Origin: Agapetus fuscipes
Taxonomy: Eukaryota > Arthropoda > Insecta > Trichoptera > Glossosomatidae
Reading direction: 5' to 3'
Assembly: GCA_951799405.1 (NCBI GenBank)
Contig: OX637350.1
Location: 1,101,852 to 1,165,851, forward strand
Length of the DNA: 64,000 nucleotides
The notes beneath the pieces are model-generated. The model saw only the letters and a program-made list of their open reading frames with translations. It had not been told where the DNA came from and searched no databases. Within the stretch, counting starts at the first letter, position 1. Each line of letters starts with the position of its first letter. Made by a program: the position numbers and the translations under genes. Of this stretch, positions 31,666-41,760 are shown piece after piece.

Positions 31666-32009
31666 ATTATTATTATTATTAAAATAATGAGCTTTTGGTT
31701 GTTAAATTTATATTTTCATTTTCTCACGAGCCCCCACATCTTCAATCGTTCCCACTTTTATGAACACTTACTTACGTGTCTCAGGTATACATACTGATAC
31801 ACATTACAACCTCGAATAGGTATACATGAGATATAGAGCTCCCTATAGCTGCCCTAGTAGCGGCAAACCAAAGCGAGACTTGTTACTAGGTAGCTGTAGT
31901 CAGGCCTGTATTAAGGGCGGTGCGAGCGATGCTACTTCACCAGGGCCCCCAGAAATGTTAATAAATTAGAAAAAAAATGGTTATCATAAAGGTGGGATTC
32001 TTCCCAAGT
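31666..32009. other. Unassigned sequence
   Basis: No gene recognised. 'gcctgtattaagggcggtgc' (31905) resembles 53246-53270 ('ccaggattaagggcggttcg'), a weak shared repeat. Confidence 0.35.
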
Positions 32010-32322
32010 AGTTCTTGGACCGGACCGTAGTCCAGTGGCAACACTTCGGACTTGTAAATGGAAGGTTGTGGATTCGAATCCCGGCGGAGCACAAAAATAT
32101 ACCATTTATATTTCCAAATGTGCTCTTTGCTGGGTTGAATAATTCATAAACCTTTACCAAAGACCGGTCACTGAAAGGTCCATCCAACCTTACAACGACT
32201 GGGACTTGCTCGAGTATTGGCGCTTTCTACAGCGATGACCAAGCTCGCAGAGGGCTCTTGAGGTGTGATACACACAAAAACAGCGCTCACCAAATAAATC
32301 ATCTTAATATTATTATTAGTCC
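32010..32322 (+). mobile_element. SINE2 (tRNA head, tail I)
   Basis: Starts at 'cttggaccggaccgtagtcc', i.e. with the bases that link the 5S head in other copies, but the 5S part is missing. B box 'ggattcgaatccc', complete body and tail I with a short ATT run. Confidence 0.9.
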
Positions 32323-32458
32323 GGATATTTAAAAAAAAGAAAAAGAGAAATTATAAAACATACTTTAAAGTAACTTCATTTAAATATTTCAAAAGATAAA
32401 ATTTACTTATTCACATAATAAAATAGAAAGTATATAATAATAATAATAATAATATAAA

Positions 32459-32730
32459 GTTCCTTGACTTATAGGTTGGTATGCGGCTGACCCCCCATAC
32501 TGTAAAAAATGGTTCACTTTGCCAATGTCACCCCTGTTTCAGGGAAGGACGGCAGGAGTTGCAGGGCTTATGTTCATTTGAGATTGGGTTTTTATAATGT
32601 TATCCTCATGCGGCATGTGTTAGCGCGAAATTATACTATTATAAATTATGTCTGCTTGTGGGAATGCATTTAATGTAAATCTTTAATGATATATATCCTT
32701 GAAGCTTAGATCAGATTAGATTAGATAATG
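32459..32730 (+). mobile_element. LINE-A 3' UTR copy
   Basis: 'ttccttgacttataggttgg' to 'agcttagatcagattagatt', preceded by an (ATA)n run at 32432-32453. A small insertion near 32635 interrupts the distal block. Confidence 0.85.
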
Positions 32731-32804
32731 ATTTTAAACATGGCAAATTTCAAGAAAACTAAATTGTCACTACTGATCATTAGGTGGCATAGAAATTTCT
32801 AAAC

Positions 32805-32960
32805 TTCTTCTAAGAGTGTTATGTATCCTAAACCTGTCGTTTTGGTTTCTTTAACTTTGTGGTCTTAATAAAAGTGTGACAATAATGAAAACATTCAGGC
32901 GTGTTTAATGATTTTTGTTATCTAAATAAGAAAGGTAAAAAATAAATAGCAACAAAAAAA
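32805..32960. mobile_element. MITE M2/M4 core fragment
   Basis: 'atgtatcctaaacctgtcgt', 'aaaagtgtgacaataatgaa' and the following AT-rich stretch match the interior of M2 at 4690-4830. The terminal repeats are not recognisable. Confidence 0.55.
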
Positions 32961-33010
32961 GTTTTTCACATTTTCATAGTTTCATTTATGAAGTTTATAG
33001 GCACTCCCCC

Positions 33011-33249
33011 AGTATATTTCGGGTTTTTTTTTTTTTAATTATAAAATTACAGGTGTAGGAAGCCCCGTGTCTTTCCCCGCACCAGGGCCCATGGTAGGCT
33101 TACGCCGTGTCTGATTCTAACCATCATAGTCTCCAGTCTATCTGTTGGTCAATTGTTTGGTTTAAAATTTCTGTTTATCACTTTCGGCTTAGAAACGTTA
33201 AAATGAATCCGTATTCTTATGACATAATTTTGTAATAAATGTTGGAATA
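33011..33249. other. Spacer
   Basis: Contains 'gtgtctttccccgcaccagg', similar to 53460-53480; otherwise nothing recognised. Confidence 0.3.
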
Positions 33250-33385
33250 GTTGAAATAATAATAATAAGAAAAGTAAGAAGAGAAGAGTATGTATGAAAA
33301 AGGTGATAAAAGTGGACAGAAAAAATTGGAGGCGCATCTGCGGAGGTACCGGCCACCCCTAGTGGAACGGCGGCAGAATACAGTA
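33250..33385 (+). mobile_element. LINE-B 3' end fragment
   Basis: 'aagagtatgtatgaaaaagg', 'ggaggcgcatctgcggaggt' and 'cggccacccctagtggaacg' match the other LINE-B copies. Confidence 0.7.
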
Positions 33386-33611
33386 CAGATAGTTAATTTG
33401 CTTGGTACAAAAAAAAAAGTGTCTAAAATCGGCATTACCTACTCGTACTAGGGATGTTTAGTGAATATTTGGGTAAAACATAAATATTATTTGTCATTTA
33501 TATTTTCATTCCAAATCAGCTTTTTATTTCAGATGATCAATTTGTAATTCCAATTTTCTCTAAGCCAATTGTTATCGAATATAACAATGGTAATTCTTCA
33601 TCAGCTGCGTA

Positions 33612-33745
33612 CGTATGACTCGGTATTTTCAAAGTTAGCATTTTTGACTTTAAGCTGATCAAAAAAACTACCCACACAATTGACATAAGTGCGTCTTTTT
33701 CACTCAATAAAAAGTCGCTATACCAACGCTTAAAATTCTAAGGCC
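33612..33745. mobile_element. Small palindromic MITE M7
   Basis: 'ggtattttcaaagttagcat' at the left is approximately inverted at the right ('gctataccaacgcttaaaat'). The centre contains 'aaaaaaactacccacaca'. A half copy is at 62028-62120. Confidence 0.5.
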
Positions 33746-34384
33746 AAATCTACACTCAAAAACATCACACACGTATGCAGGTTAGAATAAATATTCTCAT
33801 TTGAAATGCTCCATCACTCGCGCAGCTTTACGGGGTTCATTTATAAAAAAATCACGATCGCAAATTTCACAAAAAAAAAAATGAAACATATCTCCTTCTT
33901 AAACATATGTTTCCGGGCTATAAACACAGGGTTTATATGACGCCCCCTTCTCCCATCGCCCCCTTTTCCTAACGCCCCCCCCCCCTACACCCCCTGGGTT
34001 CGCAGGAATCCGTCTCCTCGGTTTTTTACGCCACCCTTCCATGCATTTGACGTAATATTTTATTACGCGACGAAGGTGCACAGTCGCTGGTCGTATTATT
34101 TGACGCACTAGAATTTTTTTCCAAAAAATTACAGTAAAAACACCAGTAAAGGCTATATAACATAAAATTTGTGAGGGTCAGATCTAATCATGGTAGTAGT
34201 CCGAGCGATAGCTCAGATAACAAAAGTAAAACTAAATCTGTGCATTATGCAATTACCCACATAAATACTGAAAAACCGAATTTCATTTACTTTTGATTAC
34301 AACCCGATCCAGAGACAACTCGCCTGGGAACAAATCAGTCCACGACAACTTGTCATTCAGCGACATTTTAGTCACACACAATAT
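33746..34384. other. Unassigned, with C-tracts
   Basis: A pyrimidine-rich stretch with C6-C12 runs is at 33940-34000. A degenerate GACA-type 15-bp array ('gacaactcgcctgggaacaa') is at 34308-34384. No gene is seen. Confidence 0.35.
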
Positions 34385-34399
34385 ATGGTCCACAGACAG

Positions 34400-34515
34400 A
34401 ATAAGACAAAATAAGACCCAAACCTCAAGTGCACAACTCTTCCGACTTGCCGACTTTCCCTAAAACAGAGGGTAAATTGTCAAAAAAGTAACCATTTAAC
34501 ATAAATGATCAACCT
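34400..34515 (-). mobile_element. LINE-A fragment
   Basis: Minus-strand, diverged UTR pieces ('aaacctcaagtgcacaactc', 'ttccctaaaacagagggt'). Confidence 0.45.
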
Positions 34516-34552
34516 ATAATCAATGCAATCTACTAAAATATACCTCTCTCAT

Positions 34553-35215
34553 AATTATGGACCGGTCCGTTAGTCTAGTGGTAACACGGACTCGTAAATG
34601 TAAGGTCTAAATCTAAAATCTAAATCTAAGCTGCAAAGATATGTATCATTTGAGATTCATATTAATTGCATTCCCACAAGCAGACATGCATAATTTCGCG
34701 CTTACACATGCTGCATGTGGACCTACAATATAAAAACCCCAATCTCAAATGAACATAAGCCCTGCAACTCTTGCCGACCTTCCCTGAAGCAGGGGTGACA
34801 TTGGCAAAGTGAACCATTTTTTACAGTATGGGTGGTCAGCCGCATACCAACCTATCAGTCAAGGAATATACCTATAATCAATGCAATCTACTAAAAATAG
34901 ACCTCTCTCATAATTATGGACCGGTCCGTTAGTCTAGTGGTAGCACGGACTTGTAAATGGAAGGTCGTGGGTTCAAATCCCAGCGGAGCACAACAAAAAT
35001 TTACTATTTACATTTTCAAAAATTCTCGTCGCTGGGTTGAAAAATTCGTATTTCTTTACCAAAGACCGGTCACCAAAGGTCCATCCAGCCTTACAGTGAC
35101 TGGCTCTTGCTTGAGAATTGGCGCTTTCCATAGCGACGACCAAGCTCTCAGAAGGCTCTTGGGGTGTGGTTTACACAAAAACAGCGCTCACCAAATAAAT
35201 CGTCTAATATTATGG
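34553..35215 (+). mobile_element. SINE2 (tail I) interrupted by LINE-A
   Basis: A short head piece (34553-34606) belongs to the duplicated target. The complete SINE2 runs 34914-35215, with head 'gaccggtccgttagtctagt', B box 'gggttcaaatccc', body and tail I. A 165-codon ORF spans it and the following 200 bp but starts inside the SINE head and is not credible. Confidence 0.85.
34607..34869 (-). mobile_element. LINE-A 3' UTR inserted with a ~95-bp target duplication
   Basis: Minus-strand copy with a 6-bp tail unit ('ctaaatctaaaatctaaatc'). The 34512-34606 sequence upstream recurs at 34870-34965 downstream, as expected of a long target-site duplication. The insertion landed in a SINE2 copy. Confidence 0.85.
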
Positions 35216-35499
35216 GCAGTGTCTGCGTTTTGTGACGCGGCCGCTTGCTTCCCTCCAGCCCCATATTCATTTTACTTATGCCGGCAGCTTACAGAAAACT
35301 GTTTGACAGATTTATTGGCGACTCGCTTTGTTATACATTACACCATATACAACCAACATTCTGTTATATCCATACCCTTAGTTTGTCTGCTGCATGATGG
35401 AAGCTTCATTTGATATAAACTTTTTTCTTGAGAATTTAAAAAATATTGTAAATTACAATATTACAAATCAACAACATGCGATGATTTTTTGAAATGATT

Positions 35500-35962
35500 A
35501 AATCTAAATCTAAATCTAAGCTGCAAAGATATGTATCATTTGAGATTCATATTAAATGCATTCCCACAAGCAGACATGCACAATTTCGCGCTTACACATG
35601 CTGCAAGTGGACCTACAATATAAAAACCCCAATCTCAAATGAACATAAGCCCTGCAACTCTTGCCGACCTTCCCTGAAGCAGGGGTGACATTGGCAAAGT
35701 GAACCATTTTTTACAGTATGGGTGGTCAGCCGCATACCAACCTATCAGTCAAGGAGTACAAGCAATTAATACAATCAAATATATAAAACAAATAAACTCT
35801 AAGCAATTATACAGTAAAAAATTAAAAAACTACAACACATATTTTTTTTAATTTAAAAGCCTCAGCTTTAACCGCCAGCATTACAGATCAACCGCCATTT
35901 CTTTCGATCCTTGCATACTTCTTTCATTTCATCCAGAGCCATAACCTTTTTCATACAAGCTT
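35500..35962 (-). mobile_element. LINE-A 3' end with ORF2 remnant
   Basis: Minus strand, 6-bp tail unit, UTR almost identical to 34607-34869 (shared 'cctgaagcaggggtgacat' and 'cctatcagtcaagga'), then linker and damaged ORF2 end up to 'acctttttcatacaagctta'. Confidence 0.9.
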
Positions 35963-35999
35963 AATTAATTTAATTTAATTAATTATTAAATGATAAATG

Positions 36000-36200
36000 A
36001 ATTTTAAAATATACCCATTTGAATTTATAAGTAAGTAAAAATGGACTTTCACTGTTTTAACAGATTAACACTTAAAAATATAAAAAATATCATTTTAAAA
36101 AAAAATATATACCTGACGATGATCTAAGATCGAAAACGTTGGTAAAATTAAAGAAGAAATAATTGTAAAAGTGAAAATGTAAAACAGTGTTTGATTTAAA
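36000..36200. repeat. PAL-a type element
   Basis: Includes 'aatggactttcactgtttta', an AT-rich middle, the hammerhead-like motif and an end 'gtgaaaatgtaaaacagtgt'. Same family as 18840-19100. Confidence 0.55.
36110..36144 (+). ncRNA. Hammerhead ribozyme-like motif, copy 5
   Basis: Stem I TAC/GTA, CTGACGA (36113-36119), stem II GATC/GATC with a 3-nt loop, GAAA (36132-36135) and AACGTT. The cleavage position is G, which is not accepted by the NUH rule, so cleavage would be lost or weak. Confidence 0.5.
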
Positions 36201-36374
36201 TCCTTAAACTAAATAAATTATAAAAATATGCAGATTTATTTGCTTCTGGAGTAAAATTATTATACAGATATTTTTTACTTTTTTTCTACTAATCTACGAA
36301 AAGTAGGTACCTACTACCCCCAGCACTTAGAGAAACAGTACAAAATTTTATGTTTTTGGTTCAATAATATTTTA

Positions 36375-36413
36375 TATCTGATGATGTGATGGTTGTTCAC
36401 GAAACTAGTTGTA
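36375..36413 (+). ncRNA. Hammerhead ribozyme-like motif, copy 6
   Basis: CTGATGA (36378-36384), stem II GTGA/TCAC with a 7-nt loop, GAAA (36401-36404), stem III now the different palindrome ACTAGT, T at the cleavage position. Stem I is TAT/GTA with one U-G pair. Stems II and III differ in sequence from the other copies yet keep pairing. Confidence 0.6.
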
Positions 36414-36439
36414 GATGAATAAATTGTACTCATCTTGTA

Positions 36440-36795
36440 ATCAAATACAAATTTATTTTGAGTCTTTAATTATATGAGAAAAATCTGTTTACTTTTTAAT
36501 GTTTTTTACTTAATATTTATTTATCATTATTAAGCTAAATTAAAAAAAATGTAAAGATATTAAAATAAATATGCGATCATTTTGAAGTTGATATTTTTGT
36601 ATTATAAGTATTTCTTGGCAAGTTATTTTTAATGCAACTTTTTTATTTATTAAATATTATAAATTTTTTGATACATTAATCTGTGGATCTTCTTGATTTA
36701 TCTCTTTTTACCACCAGTAGTCAGATAACCGAGTCATCCCTTTCTCTAGGCCTGCCTATCCACTGAGAATCTCGCGTCCCTACATATCTATTATC
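36440..36795. other. AT-rich spacer
   Basis: No recognised feature. Confidence 0.35.
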
Positions 36796-36800
36796 CATGT

Positions 36801-36880
36801 GACAGAGAGAAAAAAAGTGGAGGCAACTCTGCAGAGGCTCCGGCCACCCCTAGTGGAATGGCGACAGAGTTACACACCAG
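36801..36880 (+). mobile_element. LINE-B 3' end fragment
   Basis: 'aagtggaggcaactctgcag', 'ccacccctagtggaatgg' and 'cgacagagttacac'. Confidence 0.65.
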
Positions 36881-36939
36881 CGTTCTCAAACTTTTCTCCC
36901 CATAAATTGTAAAGAAAATAAACGGGAAAAATTAGCATT

Positions 36940-37082
36940 TTTCTTTCTTACTTTTTATGAAAATTACAATCCCAAATGCAAGTCATCCCAACTTTCCTGA
37001 AAACGAGGGTGGCTTTGGCAGAAAATATATTTTATTCACAGAAAAGGTAATCAGTTTTATACAAACCTTTCGATCATGAAAT
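36940..37082 (-). mobile_element. LINE-A UTR, strongly diverged
   Basis: 'ttcctgaaaacgagggtgg' and 'atacaaacctttcgatcatg' are degenerate equivalents of the UTR blocks. Confidence 0.4.
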
Positions 37083-37599
37083 AAAATATTGTTCAGATTT
37101 GCTTCCGTTCAATTTAATAAATAAAATATTAAATTAATTTCACACAATTTATTGTTGAAATTTTCTCACATATGATTTACAGTTTAAATCTGTACTTCTT
37201 GCATAACGACTAGGGTACTAATTGGGTACTAGTCCCCTCCAAAGCAGTGCAATCCGTATTTTTTGGTAAATTTAGGGTAGTATAGCATATACCAGACCAT
37301 CCCAGAATTTTCTCAAATAGAAGCTTCGAGCAAATACGAATAGGTACAACCAACAATTACTTACGTCTAGACACATATATATACAAGTAAGTAAAAATTC
37401 ATAGACACACAATCATAAGTAAACATGCACAGACATAAACTCATACATTCTTATCAATGTGTTACCTGTTAGTATACATAAAATGAAAACTATAACAAGG
37501 AATTAAGAGTACAAACTATGTCTGACTTATTTTGTAAATTCGTACTTTTATATAAGTTGATTCTTTATGTTTTCTTAAAAACAAATAACTAATAAAACA
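37083..37599. other. Unassigned AT-rich sequence
   Basis: No gene or clear repeat recognised. Confidence 0.35.
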
Positions 37600-37700
37600 C
37601 TGTTTCTTTTCACTCAGTATATCAATTTATTTCAATTATAGATTACTAACGTTTTCGACCCTAGAGGTCATCATCAGGTAGGATTAATTTAATACAAGTC
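37600..37700 (-). repeat. PAL-a type element, minus strand
   Basis: 'aaaacactgtttcttttcac' followed by the complement of a hammerhead-like motif. The element seems truncated next to the satellite. Confidence 0.55.
37644..37680 (-). ncRNA. Hammerhead ribozyme-like motif, copy 7
   Basis: Minus strand: stem I TAC/GTA, CTGATGA (37671-37677), stem II GACCT/GGGTC (last pair U-G) with a 3-nt loop, GAAA, AACGTT and A at the cleavage position. The core is fully consistent with the hammerhead consensus. Confidence 0.6.
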
Positions 37701-37885
37701 ATCGCGCCTCCTAGTTTGAGTATCACCCTGTAGGCCAAGAATCTCACCCCACCCTACAAAGGGAACCTTCCATAACTCTTCAAACAACAGAATGATATAT
37801 TTGACGCTGCGGCATTATGAATTGTTACAGATATTAGGTTTTCTTTGCGGCGCGGCAGTGTATTTTTTCCGGTTTGTCTCTGAAT

Positions 37886-39723
37886 TAACATAAATAAGAC
37901 ATTCCCCGCTAGTCTGGGCGACAGCTTCCACAGCAACTCCATCTCTACTGACTTACTCAGAACCGCATCATGATTATCTACTGCTGTAACATGAATAAGG
38001 CATTCCCCGCTAGTCTGGGCGACAGCTCCCACAGCAACTCCATCTCTACTGACTTACTCAGAGCCGCATCATGATCATCTACTGCTGTAATATGAATAAG
38101 GCATTCCCCGCTAGACTGGGCGACAGCTCCCACAGCAACTCCATCTCTACTGACTTACTTAGAACCGCATCATGATCATCTACTGCTGTAATATGAATAA
38201 GGCATTCCCCGCTAGCCTGGGCAACAGCTCCCACAGCAACTCCATCTCTACTGACTTACTTACTCAGAACCGCATCATGATCATCTACTGCTGTAACATG
38301 AATAAGATATTCCCCGCTAGCCTGGGCGACAGCTCCCACAGCAACTCCATCTCTACTGACTTACTTACTCAGAACCGCATCATGATCATCTACTGTTGTA
38401 ACATAAATAAGGCATTCCCCGCTAGCCTGGGCGACAGCTCCCACAGCAACTCCATCTCTACTGACTTACTCAGAACCGCATCATGATTATCTACTGCTGT
38501 AACATGAATAAGATATTCCCCGCTAGCCTGGGCGACAGCTCCCACAGCAACTCCATCTCTACTGACTTACTTACTCAGAACCGCATCATGATCATCTACT
38601 GTTGTAACATAAATAAGACATCTCCCGCTAGCCTGGGCGACAGTTTCCACAGCAACTCCATCTCTACTGACTTACTTAGAACCGCATCATGATCATCTAC
38701 TGTTGTAACATAAATAAGGCATTCCCCGCTAGCCTGGGCGACAGCTTCCACAGCAACTCCATCTCTACTGACTTACTTAGAACCGCATCATGATCATCTA
38801 CTGCTGTAATATGAATAAGGCATTCCCCGCTAGCCTGGGCGACAGCTCCCACAGCAACTCTATCTCTACTGACTTACTTACTCAGAACCGCATCATGATC
38901 ATCTACTGTTGTAACATAAATAAGACATCTCCCGCTAGCCTGGGCGACAGTTTCCACAGCAACTCCATCTCTACTGACTTACTTAGAACCGCATCATGAT
39001 CATCTACTGTTGTAACATAAATAAGGCATTCCCCGCTAGCCTGGGCGACAGCTTCCACAGCAACTCCATCTCTACTGACTTACTTAGAACCGCATCATGA
39101 TCATCTACTGCTGTAACATGAATAAGATATTCCCCGCTAGCCTGGGCGACAGCTTCCACAGCAACTCCATCTCTACTGACTTACTTAGAACCGCATCATG
39201 ATCATCTACTGCTGTAATATGAATAAGGCATTCCCCGCTAGCCTGGGCGACAGCTCCCACAGCAACTCCATCTCTACTGACTTACTTACTCAGAACCGCA
39301 TCATGATCATCTACTGTTGTAACATAAATAAGACATCTCCCGCTAGCCTGGGCGACAGTTTCCACAGCAACTCCATCTCTACTGACTTACTTAGAGCCGC
39401 ATCATGATCATCTACTGTTGTAACATAAATAAGATATTCCCCGCTAGCCTGGGCGACAGCTCCCACAGCAACTCCATCTCTACTAACTTACTCAGAACCG
39501 CATCATGATCATCTACTGCTGTAACATAAATAAGATATTCCCCGCTAGCCTGGGCGACAGCTCCCACAGCAACTCCATCTCTACTGACTTACTTAGAACC
39601 GCATCATGATCATCTACTGTTGTAACATAAATAAGATATTCTCCGCTAGCCTGGGCGACAGCTCCCACAGCAACTCCATCTCTACTAACTTACTCAGAAC
39701 CGCATCATGATCGTCTACTGCTG
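37886..39723. repeat. Satellite array, 18 monomers of 101/105 bp
   Basis: Each monomer contains 'gcattccccgctagcctggg', 'cacagcaactccatctctac' and 'gcatcatgatcatctactg'. Two length classes differ by a 4-bp 'ttac' duplication before the junction. Combinations of monomer variants recur at about 307 and 408 bp (38483, 38790, 39198), i.e. 3- and 4-monomer higher-order units. 105 is divisible by three, so long-monomer stretches stay open in frame. The resulting ORFs on both strands are artefacts. Confidence 0.95.
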
Positions 39724-39884
39724 ATCACACAACATCTTCGTTTCTAAGTTAACTTCAACGTCCAAAATAGTAGCTTACCATCCATACGTATGTATTTCTA
39801 TAAAATTCTTACGGTGTTATTCACTCACAGAAAATCCATGGCTCAACCGTCGTCTTACGCGGCTTTTCTATTTATAAAAAAAGT

Positions 39885-40060
39885 TGCATGTGTACATATA
39901 AGATAAACCAAATCCCACATAAACATAAACTTGGCAACTTCTGCCTGATTTTCATGAAACCGGGGTGGCATTGGCAAAAGTGAACCAATCTTGTACAGCC
40001 AGAGAGGGTCAGCCTCATACTTTCTATTGCAACTTAGATTATATACCCAATGTAGAAAAC
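39885..40060 (-). mobile_element. LINE-A 3' UTR fragment
   Basis: Minus strand: 'gcaacttctgcctgattttc', 'accggggtggcattggcaaa', 'gggtcagcctcatac'. Belongs to the older subfamily with 'gtgaaccaatc'. Confidence 0.65.
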
Positions 40061-40160
40061 CAAAAAATGTAAGCAAGCTTAAACGCTCATCAGAAATGCT
40101 GTATTAGTATCCATACCTATTTTTTTTTTTGCAAAACGGAATGGTTGAGTCAAACGTCAA

Positions 40161-40408
40161 CGGGGTTATTCTTAGACATTTTAGTCTTCGGTTGAACCGA
40201 CGCTTTAACAAACTAATGATGCATTTGTATGAAGACCTGTCAATCCAAGATGGCCGCAAGTAAACAGCTGATTTGTCTTCATTCAAACATTACGAAATTC
40301 GGTAGGTAAGAATGACCGTGCTGATGAAACTTCCAGCTCAATGCAGGCACCATTAGTTTGTCAAAGCGTGGGCTCAACTGACGACTAAAATGTCTAAGAA
40401 TAGTCCCG
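40161..40408. mobile_element. MITE M8
   Basis: About 247 bp with long terminal inverted repeats: 'ttattcttagacattttagt' at the left against the complement of 'actaaaatgtctaagaatag' at the right. Pairing continues inward through 'acaaactaatg'. The target duplication is not clear. Confidence 0.8.
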
Positions 40409-40685
40409 AAAGTGTTGTAATTGTAGCCCTATTCTTCACATATTCTTACGTTATGAATAATACGTGTTGTGTGTATGTGTGAGTGTGATGCGTGTGCATG
40501 TGTGTGTGCGTACATTCATGAAACGTCTATAAATTTTCCTTATTTGTGTTTCGTTTGAATATTAGTGTACGGCCGTCACGCGTTTCCTTCGTAATCTGAA
40601 TAATTTATTTATTTTCTTGCATTATTTCACGCTGAATGATTCAGTGCGTGCATTCTTGTAAATGCGAGCACACACATGTTTTCCT
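40409..40685. other. Spacer with TG-rich microsatellite
   Basis: Alternating purine-pyrimidine stretch at 40461-40511 ('gtgtgcatgtgtgtgtgcg'), capable in principle of Z-DNA. Confidence 0.45.
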
Positions 40686-40940
40686 ATCTAATCTAATGTA
40701 AGTTGCAAAGACATGTTACATTGGAGATTCACATTACATGCATTCTCACAACCAGACACGTACAAGTTCGCGCTTGCACATGCCTCATGTGAACCTACAA
40801 CATAAAAACCAAATCTCCAATGGACATACACCCTGCAACTCTTGCCGTCCTTTCCTGAGACAGGGGTAACATTGGTAAAGTTAACCATTTTTACAGCATG
40901 GGTGGTCAGCCGCATACCAACCTATAAGTCAAGGAACTCG
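40686..40940 (-). mobile_element. LINE-A 3' UTR copy
   Basis: Minus strand with 'tatctaatctaatgtaagtt' tail. Same subfamily as the UTR of 46230-46490 and 63713-63830 ('acatgcctcatgtgaaccta'). Confidence 0.9.
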
Positions 40941-40997
40941 CACAAAGTATTAAAAAATACAACTTTTGCTTCTTTGTGCTTCCTTTTGACTTATTTT

Positions 40998-41262
40998 GTA
41001 CCTTGACTTATAGGTTGTTATGCGGCTGACCATCCATGCTGTAGAAAATGGCTCACTTTGCCAATGTGACCCCTGTTTCAGGGAAGGTCGGCAGGAGTTG
41101 CAGGGTGTATGTTCATTTGGGATTCGGGTTTTTATATTGTAGGACTACATGTGGCATGTTTAAGCGCGAACTTTAACATGTCTGTTTTGTGAAAATGCAT
41201 ATAATGTGAATCTCTAATGTTACTTATATTTTGCAACTTAGATTAGATTAGATTAGATTTTG
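40998..41262 (+). mobile_element. LINE-A 3' UTR copy
   Basis: 'taccttgacttataggttgt' to 'gcaacttagattagattaga'. It faces the preceding minus-strand copy tail-out. Confidence 0.85.
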
Positions 41263-41274
41263 ACAAGCTGCATC

Positions 41275-41405
41275 CTGGAATGCTGGATGGACCCATGGCG
41301 ACCGGCCTTTGGTAAAGGCGGATTATTTTTTCTTATTGTACCCACTTGCAATGACCTTGCAATCACAATTTTGAAGCGTTAACCACTACACTATCGACCG
41401 TTCAT
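41275..41405 (-). mobile_element. SINE2 fragment, diverged
   Basis: Minus strand: 'gaccggcctttggtaaaggc' body block and a degenerate tRNA-like head ending 'ccactacactatcgaccg'. Confidence 0.5.
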
Positions 41406-41579
41406 AATATATGGCCCATTTTCACATGGAGTATAGGTCAAAATGGGGCTGACACAAATCTTGTAGATTGGAACCTTTCTGTATGTGAGCATGCATTACT
41501 TTCTTCATATGCTGTCGCTGGTATGATTTATTAGTTGATAAGCACTAAAATTTTCGTTATTGAAACAAGCGCAAGATTT

Positions 41580-41760
41580 AACCCCGCCCGCGCCGTGTCC
41601 TATCAACAATAACTTTTACCCTGGTTCAACAGATGTCATTCGGTAATTATTAATTAATAATTTAATATTGAAACATTAATTGAGCATTTTCATACCTGTT
41701 TCAGGCTAAATGAAATAGGTTGGTGAATTGTATTTCTCTACACAAATCTATTAAAAAAAT
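41580..41760 (+). mobile_element. SINE3 fragment
   Basis: Lacks the tRNA head. 'accctggttcaacagatgtc', 'taattattaattaataattt' and the tail 'ttctctacacaaatctatta' remain. Confidence 0.7.

Noticed and set aside
34916..35413. 165-codon protein-coding gene
   Set aside because: The ORF begins in the SINE2 head and covers the whole SINE; the remaining C-terminal part has no motif.
37886..39723. Repeat-protein ORFs or a CRISPR-like array
   Set aside because: Monomers are continuous 101/105-bp satellite units without variable spacers, and the host is a eukaryote. ORFs follow from the 105-bp length.
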